Assembly (NCBI GenBank): GCA_041639705.1
Contig: JBEQBT010000076.1
Location: 1-13,017, forward strand
DNA from: JARDZI01 sp041639705
GTDB lineage: Bacteria; Bacillota; Clostridia; Clostridiales; Caloramatoraceae
Direction of reading: 5' to 3'
Length of the DNA stretch: 13,017 bases
Position 1 is the first letter of the stretch; every line of letters starts with the position of its first letter. This document shows, one piece after another, positions 5,500 through 12,447 of this stretch. The notes below the pieces were generated by a model. That model was not told the origin of the DNA and made no database searches. It saw only the letters and a program-made list of their open reading frames with translations. Position numbers and translations under genes: made by a program.

Positions 5500-6237
5500 T
5501 TAATACTCCACATCCATTAAAAATAGTCCTTTTGAAGGAGCTGTTGGACCTGCTAGGGTTCTGTCATTTTTATCAATTATTTCCTTAATATATTCGGGCT
5601 TCATTCTGCCTGTACCAACTTCTACAAGTGTTCCAACAATTATCCTGACCATGTTATGAAGGAAACCATTTCCATGGAAGGTTATTTCAATTAATTCATC
5701 CTTTTTTTTAATTTTTATTGAATAAATAGTTCTAATGCTTGATTTTTTTTGAGATCTTGTTGAGTGAAAGCTTGTAAAGTCATGCTCTCCTATAAGGTAA
5801 GCAGCAGCTGCTCTCATTCTGTCAATTTCCAGGGGTTCATGTACATGTGCAGTGTATTTTCTGAGGAAGGGGTCATGATATTTGCTGTTCCATATCCTAT
5901 ATGTATACTTTTTTGATACTACATTATATTGGGAGTGAAATCTTTCATCTACCTCCTCAGCATTTGTAACTACAATATCCTCAGGAAGATAGGTATACAA
6001 GTACTGCATTATATCATTAACATGTATTGTTGAATTGGTTTTAAAGTTTGCTACCTGGCATAGTGCATGAACTCCTACATCTGTTCTACCAGAACCTGTT
6101 ATTTCAATATTCTCATCAACCATTTTAGAGATTACTGCTTCAAGCTTTGATTGAATTGTCATATCTGTATCAGTAAGTCTTTGCCAGCCCTTATATCTTG
6201 AGCCGTCATATTGAATTGTAAGCTTTATATTTCTCAT
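5500..6237 (-). CDS. truA: tRNA pseudouridine synthase A
   Basis: TruA converts uridines 38-40 of the tRNA anticodon arm to pseudouridine. The 245-residue length is typical. The catalytic motif GSGRTDVGVHA (48-58) carries the nucleophilic aspartate D53. Other family blocks are the start LTIQYDGSRYKGWQ, ...FHSQYNVVSKKYTYRIWN, GEHDFTSFHS and the closing FLHNMVRIIVGTLVEVGTGR...APSKGLFLMDVEY. ATG 6237 is preceded by AAGGAG 8 bp upstream on the minus strand. The gene is usually downstream of the ecfA/ecfT transporter genes in Firmicutes, but here it stands alone, divergent from the RiPP locus. Transcription probably starts at the extended -10 site at 6270-6278. Confidence 0.97.
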   Translation of the reverse strand: MRNIKLTIQYDGSRYKGWQRLTDTDMTIQSKLEAVISKMVDENIEITGSGRTDVGVHALCQVANFKTNSTIHVNDIMQYLYTYLPEDIVVTNAEEVDERFHSQYNVVSKKYTYRIWNSKYHDPFLRKYTAHVHEPLEIDRMRAAAAYLIGEHDFTSFHSTRSQKKSSIRTIYSIKIKKKDELIEITFHGNGFLHNMVRIIVGTLVEVGTGRMKPEYIKEIIDKNDRTLAGPTAPSKGLFLMDVEY

Positions 6238-6269
6238 ATGTTTACTCCTTTTAATCCTTTGATATTACT

Positions 6270-6278
6270 ATTATAACA
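6270..6278 (-). promoter_or_regulatory. Extended -10 promoter for truA
   Basis: Read on the minus strand, the sequence is TGTTATAAT, a TGn extended -10. The matching -35 is weak (TTCCAT at a 17-bp spacing). It lies 33 bp upstream of the truA start. Confidence 0.55.
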
Positions 6279-6458
6279 GCCAATTAAGGATTATGGAAAT
6301 ATATATATTTAGATAAATTTATATGAGTCAAGATGAAAGCTATTCTTTAAGAAAGGAAAGAAATTTGTAGAATCAAATAAATATATGTGGAAATATAAGG
6401 TAAAAAATATTATTAAAAATAGAGGAATTTATAAACATAGATAGAAATATACATAGTG

Positions 6459-6479
6459 GCATAATATGGTATATTATGC
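6459..6479. promoter_or_regulatory. Candidate operator: 9-bp perfect inverted repeat
   Basis: GCATAATAT (6459-6467) and ATATTATGC (6471-6479) flank a 3-bp centre GGT. The 21-bp dyad fits a dimeric repressor or activator site, 40 bp before the ribosome site of the PqqD gene. No regulator gene is in the cluster, so it would be controlled from elsewhere, if at all. Confidence 0.5.
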
Positions 6480-6530
6480 AAATTAATATAGATTTCTTAA
6501 AATATTATTTACATGTTTGGAGGAAAACCT

Positions 6531-6797
6531 ATGAAGATAAAGGATGGATTTATGCTTAGAGAAATAGCTGGAACATGGGTTGTGGTGCCAATTGGTCAGC
6601 GTGTGGTTGAATTTAACGGGCTTATGACATTAAGCGAAAGTGGTGCACTACTATGGAAAAAGCTTGAGGATGGAGCAGAAGTAGACAAGCTAGTTGAAGC
6701 AATTGTAGGAGAATATGAAATTGATGAGACTACAGCAAATTCAGATGTAAATGAGTTTGTTTGTGAAATAGATAAGAAAGGTTTGTTTAAGCAATGA
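6531..6797 (+). CDS. PqqD-like peptide recognition protein (RRE / modification chaperone)
   Basis: The product is an 88-residue small cytosolic protein with the PqqD/RRE pattern: a short beta-strand start (GFMLREIAGTWVVVPIGQRVVEFNGLMTL), the LSESGALLWKKLEDGAEVDKLVEAI helix pair, and a C-terminal helix (FVCEIDKKGLF) that ends the fold. Such proteins bind the leader of a RiPP precursor and present it to the modifying enzyme. The 4-bp ATGA overlap with the radical SAM gene supports a physical partnership. An upstream in-frame ATG at 6513 precedes the ribosome site GGAGG (6519-6523), so ATG 6531 is chosen. It is the first gene of the operon. The family call is firm, while leader binding is inferred. 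Confidence 0.88.
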   Translation: MKIKDGFMLREIAGTWVVVPIGQRVVEFNGLMTLSESGALLWKKLEDGAEVDKLVEAIVGEYEIDETTANSDVNEFVCEIDKKGLFKQ

Positions 6798-7873
6798 GCA
6801 TCACATGGGACAAGCTAAGTGATAAGTTGGTTGAACTGGCAATAGAAAAAAGAATCCCATTGATAGGTCAATTTGAATTGACCTCACGATGTAATCTTCA
6901 ATGCAAAATGTGTTATGTTTGTAATTCAGCAAATGATAAGGTGGCTATATCCAAAGAGCGTTCAGCTACAGAATGGATAAGCATTGTAGAAGCAGCAAGG
7001 GACGCTGGAATGCTTTACTTGCTTTTTACAGGGGGAGAAGTGTTTTTACGTCAGGATTTTAAGGAGATATACGAGGAAGTATCAATGATGGGGCTAAATG
7101 TAATGGTTTATACTAATGGTACATTGATAACCCCTGAAATTGCAAAGTGGCTTGGACCCACTCCTCCTTCAAAGGTAGAGGTCACATTATATGGTGCGTC
7201 ATCGGAAACATACGAAAAAGTATGCGGTAATCCTCAGGGCTTTAACCAGGCCATTAGAGGAATTGACTTACTGTTAACTGAAGGGATTGGGTTAAAAATA
7301 AGGACTACTGTTGTAAAGGGAAATGCAAGTGACTTTGATAAAATTGCAGAAATTGCAGATAGCAGAGGAGTAGAGCTTGGAATTGTGGACTATATCTCAC
7401 CTAGAAGAGATGGATACAGAACTTATCCAGAAGGTGAAAGGTTAGCTCCTAAGGAATTGGCAGCCTACATTAAAAATGTAGATGATTATTTTATAAGAAA
7501 TGAAAACACGGGATTGGAAGGCATCAAACCAAATAGAGAGAAGGGAAAACCTATAAAAAATACTGAATCAGCTCTTGAGTTAAGCACATTTTTCTGTGAG
7601 GCTGGCAGATGTGCATTCTGGATAACATGGGATGGAAGGATGACACCTTGCGGCCTCATGAACCAACCAGAAGTATTTCCATTTGAAAATGGGTTCAGCG
7701 ATAGTTGGGTGGAACTTGGAAAAAAGTGCTTAGAGATTCCAATCTGTGAAGAGTGCAGCAGTTGTTCTCTAAGGGAGAATTGTATTTGTTGCCCTGCAAG
7801 GCTAAAAAATGAGACAGGCTTTTATAATAAACCAGCTGAGTATCTTTGTAGTTTAGCACAATACAGTAAGTAA
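6794..7873 (+). CDS. Radical SAM/SPASM RiPP-modifying enzyme
   Basis: The enzyme should use S-adenosylmethionine and iron-sulfur clusters to modify the precursor encoded just downstream. It is 359 residues long and cytosolic. The radical SAM cluster motif is C33-x3-C37-x2-C40 (SRCNLQCKMCYVC), followed by FTGGE (78-82) for SAM binding. The C-terminal SPASM region has C273-x7-G281-x4-C286, then C318, C321-x2-C324-x5-C330-x2-C333 and a final C352, enough for auxiliary clusters. The N-terminal 20 residues contain no separate RRE, consistent with the PqqD protein made as a separate chain. The start ATG overlaps the PqqD stop. The bond formed cannot be told from sequence: thioether (sactipeptide or ranthipeptide), a carbon-carbon cyclophane or an epimerisation are possible. 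Confidence 0.92.
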   Translation: MSITWDKLSDKLVELAIEKRIPLIGQFELTSRCNLQCKMCYVCNSANDKVAISKERSATEWISIVEAARDAGMLYLLFTGGEVFLRQDFKEIYEEVSMMGLNVMVYTNGTLITPEIAKWLGPTPPSKVEVTLYGASSETYEKVCGNPQGFNQAIRGIDLLLTEGIGLKIRTTVVKGNASDFDKIAEIADSRGVELGIVDYISPRRDGYRTYPEGERLAPKELAAYIKNVDDYFIRNENTGLEGIKPNREKGKPIKNTESALELSTFFCEAGRCAFWITWDGRMTPCGLMNQPEVFPFENGFSDSWVELGKKCLEIPICEECSSCSLRENCICCPARLKNETGFYNKPAEYLCSLAQYSK

Positions 7874-7932
7874 ATATGTAAGCTTAAATAACCATTATTC
7901 TATATCTCTTAAATGAATCAATTTTATTGTAG

Positions 7933-7942
7933 AGGAGGTGTT
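7933..7942 (+). promoter_or_regulatory. Very strong ribosome site of the precursor gene, unusual spacing
   Basis: AGGAGGTG (7933-7940) matches the 16S anti-Shine-Dalgarno sequence over 8 bases. It lies only 4 bases (counted from AGGAGG) before ATG 7943 but 7 bases before an in-frame TTG at 7946. The neighbouring ABC gene begins with TTG at a 7-base spacing, so a TTG start here is credible. Confidence 0.6.
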
Positions 7943-8095
7943 ATGTTGAAAAAATATATTAAACCCACATGGGAATTCGTTGAACTGAGACCCGAAGAAG
8001 GTCTAGCAAACGGTGGATCTGGTCCTAAGAAAAAAGGTAATTGTGCATCTGGAAGAAGAAAGTGCCAAAAACACAGTCATTACCCCAAATGGTAA
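7943..8095 (+). CDS. RiPP precursor peptide with basic two-cysteine core
   Basis: This 50-residue peptide (49 if TTG 7946 is the start) is the probable substrate of the locus. The leader (about 1-25) carries Y5-x-x-P8, like the YxxP motif bound by RRE proteins in lasso systems, and an acidic segment EFVELRPEEG. ANGG at 22-25 could be a cleavage point. The remaining segment ends in GNCASGRRKCQKHSHYPKW; it has C34 and C41 separated by six residues, eight Lys/Arg, two His, a terminal Trp and no Asp or Glu. Cationic, small and cysteine-bearing, it may be antimicrobial or signalling. It lies 69 bp after the radical SAM gene with the best ribosome site of the cluster. An upstream ATG at 7913 in the same frame lacks a ribosome site and is not used. 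I do not recognise a named precursor family. Confidence 0.82.
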   Translation: MLKKYIKPTWEFVELRPEEGLANGGSGPKKKGNCASGRRKCQKHSHYPKW

Positions 8096-8106
8096 ATATA
8101 TAGATG

Positions 8107-8140
8107 CTTTTGTGAAGCAGGCTATAGTATACTTCAAAAG
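8107..8140 (+). promoter_or_regulatory. Hairpin between precursor and kinase genes overlapping the kinase ribosome site
   Basis: CTTTTG (8107-8112) and AAG (8115-8117) pair with CTT (8132-8134) and CAAAAG (8135-8140), leaving a two-base bulge. The right arm overlaps the AAGGAG of the kinase gene (8138-8143). It has no T tract. It may protect the precursor mRNA 3' end and limit kinase translation, so that more precursor than enzyme is made. Confidence 0.4.
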
Positions 8141-8154
8141 GAGAAATATTCTTT

Positions 8155-9003
8155 ATGGGAAGGTTTGAAATTGCTGATGTTCTTATAGAAATAATTTCTG
8201 ATAAATCAATAACTATTAATGCTTTTAATGCTTTTTCATCATGCAGCAAGAATGCACCAGACTTGAAAATTCAAATGAAATGCTGTGATAATATTGTAAA
8301 ACCCGAAGGTGAATTGATGATTGATGAAGATATTAAATGGATTTTTAAGCCAGATGGTGATAATAGGATAGTCATTTATAAATGTGATGAGAATTCTGAT
8401 AAAATTTTATTTTTGTTCGAGGTGGATGAATGCTGGGAGAATGCACTTATAACATATTTGAATAATAAAAATATAATTGAATATGCAATAGCAGGTATTC
8501 TAGGCAGTATATTATTTCGCAATTCAATATTGTTTCATCAGGGATTTGTGATTCATGCTTCTGCAGTTGAATGGAATGGCAAGGGTATTATTTTCACGGC
8601 GCCATCAGGAACGGGAAAATCTACCCAGGCTGAACTATGGAGGAACAAAATGGGGGCTAGGATACTAAATGATGACTGTCCCTGTGTTAGAACACTAAGG
8701 GGGCAAAATTATGTTTATGGAACACCATGGAGTGGCTCAACAGATGAATTTATAAACGATTATACTTCCATATCTGTAATAGTTGTACTAGAGCAGTCAA
8801 AGGTGAATATGATTCGCAGGCTTGATGACTATGAAGCAGTGTCTATGCTTATGCCCAGGTGTTTTTTACCCTTTTATGACAGCAATATCATGAATATGGC
8901 AATAAGCAATTTTGAAAAAATTATTTCTTCGACCCCTATTTATTTACTTAAATGCAAGCCTGACCTGGAGGCCGTGGAGTTGGTATATCAATGTGTGAAG
9001 TAA
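8155..9003 (+). CDS. HPr kinase-like P-loop kinase, probable RiPP tailoring enzyme
   Basis: The 282-residue protein resembles the C-terminal catalytic part of HPr kinase/phosphorylase. H134-A-S-A-V and the Walker A loop APSGTGKST (149-157) are followed by LNDDCP (171-176), the expected site of the acidic catalytic pair, and YGTPWSG (188-194). The N-terminal 120 residues are not those of HPrK and may bind substrate. Proteins of this kind in paeninodin-type lasso clusters phosphorylate a residue of the precursor; by analogy this one may phosphorylate a serine (26, 36 or 45) of the peptide upstream. The true HPr-kinase role in catabolite repression is unlikely because of the cluster location and missing HPrK N-domain. 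ATG 8155 has AGGAG (8139-8143) at an 11-bp spacing. The end overlaps the next gene by 13 bp. Confidence 0.8.
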   Translation: MGRFEIADVLIEIISDKSITINAFNAFSSCSKNAPDLKIQMKCCDNIVKPEGELMIDEDIKWIFKPDGDNRIVIYKCDENSDKILFLFEVDECWENALITYLNNKNIIEYAIAGILGSILFRNSILFHQGFVIHASAVEWNGKGIIFTAPSGTGKSTQAELWRNKMGARILNDDCPCVRTLRGQNYVYGTPWSGSTDEFINDYTSISVIVVLEQSKVNMIRRLDDYEAVSMLMPRCFLPFYDSNIMNMAISNFEKIISSTPIYLLKCKPDLEAVELVYQCVK

Positions 9004-9440
9004 GATATATAAAATCAGAGAATATTTTTCCTGTGATTAACGAAATACTTGATAGTGGTAATGGCGTTCGTATAACAGTTACTGGAAATAGCATGTATCC
9101 TTTTTTGCGTGAAAAAATTGACAGTGTTGAGATGTTTCCAGAAAGTTTTAATAGCATTGGGGTTGGAGACATAGTTATGATTCAAAGAGACAATGGAGAA
9201 TATGTGATGCATCGTGTATTAAATAAGAAAAGGAACTGCTTTTATATATTAGGAGATTCTCAACTTTGGGTTGAGGGACCAATCATACCAGAACAGCTTA
9301 CTGCTGTAGTAAAAACTATTTGGAGAAAGAATAAAAAAATAAAATGTTCTAATATTTTATTGAGCGTATTATCTATTATATGGCTGTATTTATTTCCGTT
9401 TAGAAAAGTAATATTTAAAGTATATAGATTGCTTAGATGA
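8991..9440 (+). CDS. S24/S26-type signal-peptidase-like protein with C-terminal membrane anchor
   Basis: The protein has 149 residues. Its catalytic-type blocks are GNSMYPFL (32-39, nucleophile S34), GVGDIVMIQR (57-66), YVMHRVL (71-77, H74) and ILGDSQ (87-92, D89). A Ser-His pair without the usual lysine resembles the SipW/ER-type branch rather than ordinary type I signal peptidases. A hydrophobic segment at about 121-138 followed by basic residues suggests a C-terminal anchor with the enzyme domain facing either side; the sequence does not settle the topology. Such proteins occur in lasso and other RiPP clusters, and here leader removal is a sensible role because the ABC protein has no C39 peptidase domain. 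ATG 8991 overlaps the kinase gene and has GGAG at 8976-8979. Confidence 0.78.
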   Translation: MCEVRYIKSENIFPVINEILDSGNGVRITVTGNSMYPFLREKIDSVEMFPESFNSIGVGDIVMIQRDNGEYVMHRVLNKKRNCFYILGDSQLWVEGPIIPEQLTAVVKTIWRKNKKIKCSNILLSVLSIIWLYLFPFRKVIFKVYRLLR

Positions 9441-9470
9441 TTGTTTATTATCTCTAGTGCAGAAGTTATA

Positions 9471-9486
9471 TATATTTATAAATATA
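9471..9486. repeat. 16-bp perfect AT palindrome before the ABC gene
   Basis: TATATTTATAAATATA is its own reverse complement and sits directly before the AGGAGG (9488-9493) of the ABC gene. Being all A/T, it may be chance or may melt or bind protein easily. Confidence 0.3.
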
Positions 9487-9500
9487 CAGGAGGATAAAAG

Positions 9501-11195
9501 TTGAAGGGGTTTTTTAATATTGTAAGATGGATTGCGGGGCAATTGGGCCCTTTTATTCTTTCATTTATATTGATAATTATATTAGGTGCAGTATTGTCAT
9601 TAAGTGATGTTGGAATTGCTTTAATTTCCAAGAGGTTAATTGATGGTGCTGTGTCTGGTGATATTTCAATGGCATTTAAAGCTGGATTAATATTTGCTTT
9701 AGTTATAATTGGACAGATTGTTCTGCAGAGTATTCTATCAGTTTCATCGGTTAAGCTTGAAGAAGTCATGTCTAATAGTATTCGAAGGAAAGTATTCTCA
9801 AAAATCATAAAATCACAGTGGATGAGTTTATCAAAATATCATAGCGGGGATCTGTTGACTAGAATGACAAGGGATGTAGGAATATTTTCAAATGCAATTG
9901 TTAATACTGTTCCCGACATGGTGTCATTAGGTGTTCAGCTTGTTGCAGCATTTATTGTATTGATGTTTTATGAACCAATGTTAGCTATTCTGGCAGTTGT
10001 ACTTGGTCCAATTATCTTATTAATAAGTAGAGTTTTTGGGAGAAAAATAAAAAAGGTTCATATCAGAATGCAGGAGACTGAGGGAGAATATAGATCGTTT
10101 ATACAGGAAATAGTTCAAAACCTGACTGTTATAAAGGCATTTAGTTTAGAAAACAGAAATTTATTGAAGATTAATATGCTCCATAATGAGAATCTTGTAT
10201 GGGTAAGGAAGCGAAGCAGGATAAGCGCTTTAACTAACTCTGTATTATCATTAGGGTATTGGATTGGATATTTTATTGCATTTGGATTTGGTGCATTTCG
10301 CCTATATCAGGGGAGGGCAACCTTTGGAACCTTTACGGCATTTTTACAGTTGTTTGGACAGGTACAAGGACCATTTGAAGAGCTGGCATATAAAATACCA
10401 CAGCTTATATCTGCAGGAGCATGTGCAGAGAGAATTATGGAGTTTGAAGAGTTGGATATGGAGGATGAAGGTAAATATGCGCCTTCATGGGAAAATGCTG
10501 GAGTTTTATTTGAAAATGTTATGTTTAAATATGATTCTAAAAAACCAGTTCTTGAGAGCACATCATTTGAAATATATCCAGGGGAGATAGCAGCTTTGAT
10601 TGGCACTTCTGGAGAAGGAAAAACAACAATAGTTCGTCTTCTTCTTTCTCTTATAAAGACTGAAGCAGGAAAGATTAGCATTATTAATAAAAAAGGGGAA
10701 AGTATTGAATGTAGTCCCTCATGCAGAAGCATGATTTCATATGTGCCCCAGGGTAATACATTGTTTTCTGGAACCATTAGGGATAATTTATATTTTGGTA
10801 ATCCTGATGCCACTGATGAAGAGCTTAAGAAAGCGCTGGGGGATGTATGTGCATGGGAGTTTACTAGGGAACTCACCAGTGGAATTGATACTGAGATAGG
10901 GGAGAAGGGAATTGGTTTATCAGAGGGACAGGCTCAGCGTATTGCCATTGCGAGGGCACTGCTCCGCAAATCTCCAATATTGATATTTGATGAGGCAACC
11001 TCTGCACTTGATGTGGATACTGAGATTAAGGTTTTAAGAGCAATTAAATGCCTAAAACCACAGCCAACATGTATTATCATTACCCACAGAGCATCTGCAA
11101 TGAAAATGTGTAACAGAGTGCTGAAGTTAGAAGATGGAAGGATATTTGAGTGTGGTGAAAAAATTATTTTAAATCCAAGGAGTGAAGCAATTTAG
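9501..11195 (+). CDS. ABC transporter, fused permease-ATPase, probable RiPP exporter
   Basis: This is a 564-residue half-transporter that would work as a dimer and export a product with ATP. The N-terminal part (about 1-310) holds six expected membrane segments, seen clearly at 16-38, 62-80, 143-160, 161-178 and 250-268. The ATPase domain has Walker A GTSGEGKT (368-375), Q-loop YVPQ (414-417), signature LSEGQ (473-477, a variant of LSGGQ), Walker B ILIFDE (493-498) and switch histidine H529. It has no N-terminal C39 peptidase, so leader removal would be by another enzyme. The start is TTG 9501 after AGGAGG (9488-9493) at 7-bp spacing. Its last 32 bp overlap the end of the convergent nucleotidyltransferase gene. 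Export of the cluster peptide, and possible self-protection of the producer, are inferred from position. Confidence 0.9.
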   Translation: MKGFFNIVRWIAGQLGPFILSFILIIILGAVLSLSDVGIALISKRLIDGAVSGDISMAFKAGLIFALVIIGQIVLQSILSVSSVKLEEVMSNSIRRKVFSKIIKSQWMSLSKYHSGDLLTRMTRDVGIFSNAIVNTVPDMVSLGVQLVAAFIVLMFYEPMLAILAVVLGPIILLISRVFGRKIKKVHIRMQETEGEYRSFIQEIVQNLTVIKAFSLENRNLLKINMLHNENLVWVRKRSRISALTNSVLSLGYWIGYFIAFGFGAFRLYQGRATFGTFTAFLQLFGQVQGPFEELAYKIPQLISAGACAERIMEFEELDMEDEGKYAPSWENAGVLFENVMFKYDSKKPVLESTSFEIYPGEIAALIGTSGEGKTTIVRLLLSLIKTEAGKISIINKKGESIECSPSCRSMISYVPQGNTLFSGTIRDNLYFGNPDATDEELKKALGDVCAWEFTRELTSGIDTEIGEKGIGLSEGQAQRIAIARALLRKSPILIFDEATSALDVDTEIKVLRAIKCLKPQPTCIIITHRASAMKMCNRVLKLEDGRIFECGEKIILNPRSEAI

Positions 11196-12399
11196 CATGA
11201 TTTTTTATATCAGAAGCTATGGATTTATCTGGGATAATAAGAAATTTTTTTTCCGATAGTGTAAAATCCCTTCTAAAGAAACTATAGAATATTCTATGTA
11301 TCCATGCAATAGGTGTAAGTATTGGGTAATTTTTAGCATAGGAGTATTGAGTCCCAAGCCTTTGTATTGAGGGAAAAATAATAGAGATAAGGTCTCTCCA
11401 TTGTTTAGCGGTCTCATCCTGACCAGTATGGTTAATATAATGCAATTGAATGCCACCTAGTATTCTTGCCAAGGTTCTTTGGCCAAAAATTCCTCCGGTA
11501 AAAGTATCTTCTATTAAATTTTCAATAATTTTCTCATTAAGACAATTGTCTTTAAATACTACTGGAATTTGAGTATTAAAAAGTTTTCTACATATTATAA
11601 ACAGAGCTGCTGCAAAACGAGTAATACCATACTCGTCTATTTTTTTGGAAACTTCATTCCAATTAGTTTCATTGCCCTTAGCTTCTACCATCAATGAGAA
11701 ATCACTGAGCTGGCGAAGACCAAATCCTGAAGAGGATAAATGAACTGCCATATGCAGTATTAAGTGGAGCAGCTGGTCCTCATGAGAAAGTATATGCCCA
11801 GGAACATTACATATCTGAGACATTTTTGCATTTTCCCATACCCTTGTTTCAAATTCATTCAAGCTTTTGTTTAGCAAGCCTTTGCTTATTAAGGAAAAAT
11901 GGATTTCAATGGATAAATGGGTATTATGGATAAAATGAATATGTTTAGAGTCAATACTCTGTTTTTTATAACCCATCTTTGATAATATGATACATGTTGT
12001 TTTTATATCCTTTTGTTTTACGAGTATGTCTGCATCTCCCATGGTTCTCATTTCTGGGATTGGATAAAGCTCTCTTAGGGTTAACCCCTTAAGTGCAATA
12101 AAAGGTATTCCAGCTAGGTTGAATTCATCAAATACTTTACTTATTTGTTCTGTATGCTGAATTTGGGTTATCCCTGATAATAGCACTTCCTTTTGCCATT
12201 TAGATATAAGTGCTTTATTGTATGAGTCATTAAGGTTAAGGCTCTTAATAAGAGGATATATAATAGTATGTACTTCGTGGGCGACAGCTTCATCATAAAT
12301 TTCTGTCCAATCAACATCACTCAAATCAATATTTTCAATATTTTGATTCTTCAATGCTGCAGTTAAAAGAGCTGCAAGCAAAATTTGATTCCTATTCAT
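11164..12399 (-). CDS. Nucleotidyltransferase-family protein (PF14907-like), probable RiPP tailoring enzyme
   Basis: The 411-residue cytosolic protein has a Pol-beta-type nucleotidyltransferase core with IALKGLTLRE (101-110), R118 and GDADILV (121-127), where D122 and D124 form the expected metal pair, followed by helical segments. It matches the pattern of the uncharacterised NTP_transf_5 family, members of which occur beside kinase genes in paeninodin-type lasso clusters. Its substrate is unknown; transfer of a nucleotide or phosphosugar group to a modified peptide is a guess. ATG 12399 follows AGGGGGA on the minus strand, with a -35/-10 pair at 12448-12476. The gene is convergent with, and overlaps by 32 bp, the ABC gene, so it is a separate transcription unit and could be regulated independently. 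Confidence 0.72.
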   Translation of the reverse strand: MNRNQILLAALLTAALKNQNIENIDLSDVDWTEIYDEAVAHEVHTIIYPLIKSLNLNDSYNKALISKWQKEVLLSGITQIQHTEQISKVFDEFNLAGIPFIALKGLTLRELYPIPEMRTMGDADILVKQKDIKTTCIILSKMGYKKQSIDSKHIHFIHNTHLSIEIHFSLISKGLLNKSLNEFETRVWENAKMSQICNVPGHILSHEDQLLHLILHMAVHLSSSGFGLRQLSDFSLMVEAKGNETNWNEVSKKIDEYGITRFAAALFIICRKLFNTQIPVVFKDNCLNEKIIENLIEDTFTGGIFGQRTLARILGGIQLHYINHTGQDETAKQWRDLISIIFPSIQRLGTQYSYAKNYPILTPIAWIHRIFYSFFRRDFTLSEKKFLIIPDKSIASDIKNHAKLLHSLDLK

Positions 12400-12447
12400 A
12401 AAAATCCCCCTATCATTTATATGGAAAATAATGTAAAATATAGATAA

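Larger units (their letters stand above)
6238..6530. other. Divergent intergenic region between truA and the RiPP locus
   Basis: This stretch is very AT-rich and shows no coding potential. It holds the truA extended -10 (6270-6278) and a 9-bp inverted repeat (6459-6479). I do not see a convincing -35/-10 pair for the RiPP operon, which suggests a promoter that needs an activator or an alternative sigma factor. The remainder shows no recognisable signal. Confidence 0.5.

Noticed and set aside
7913..7942. Earlier ATG of the precursor peptide
   Set aside because: It would place the strong ribosome site inside the coding region and has none of its own.
7943..8095. Lasso peptide precursor
   Set aside because: The segment after the likely cleavage site has no Asp or Glu at ring positions 7-9, and no lasso cyclase or B2 protease gene is in the window.
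7943..8095. Streptide-type Lys-Trp crosslink substrate
   Set aside because: The only Lys next to the terminal Trp is adjacent (KW) and does not match the spacing of the known streptide motif; kept only as one of several possible radical chemistries.
8155..9003. True HPr kinase/phosphorylase (hprK)
   Set aside because: The N-terminal HPrK domain is missing and the gene is tied into the RiPP operon by a 13-bp overlap downstream.
10307..10876. 189-residue minus-strand open frame
   Set aside because: It lies wholly inside the ABC transporter ATPase domain, whose motifs are conserved in the plus frame, has no ribosome site and gives a low-complexity Ser/Pro-rich product.
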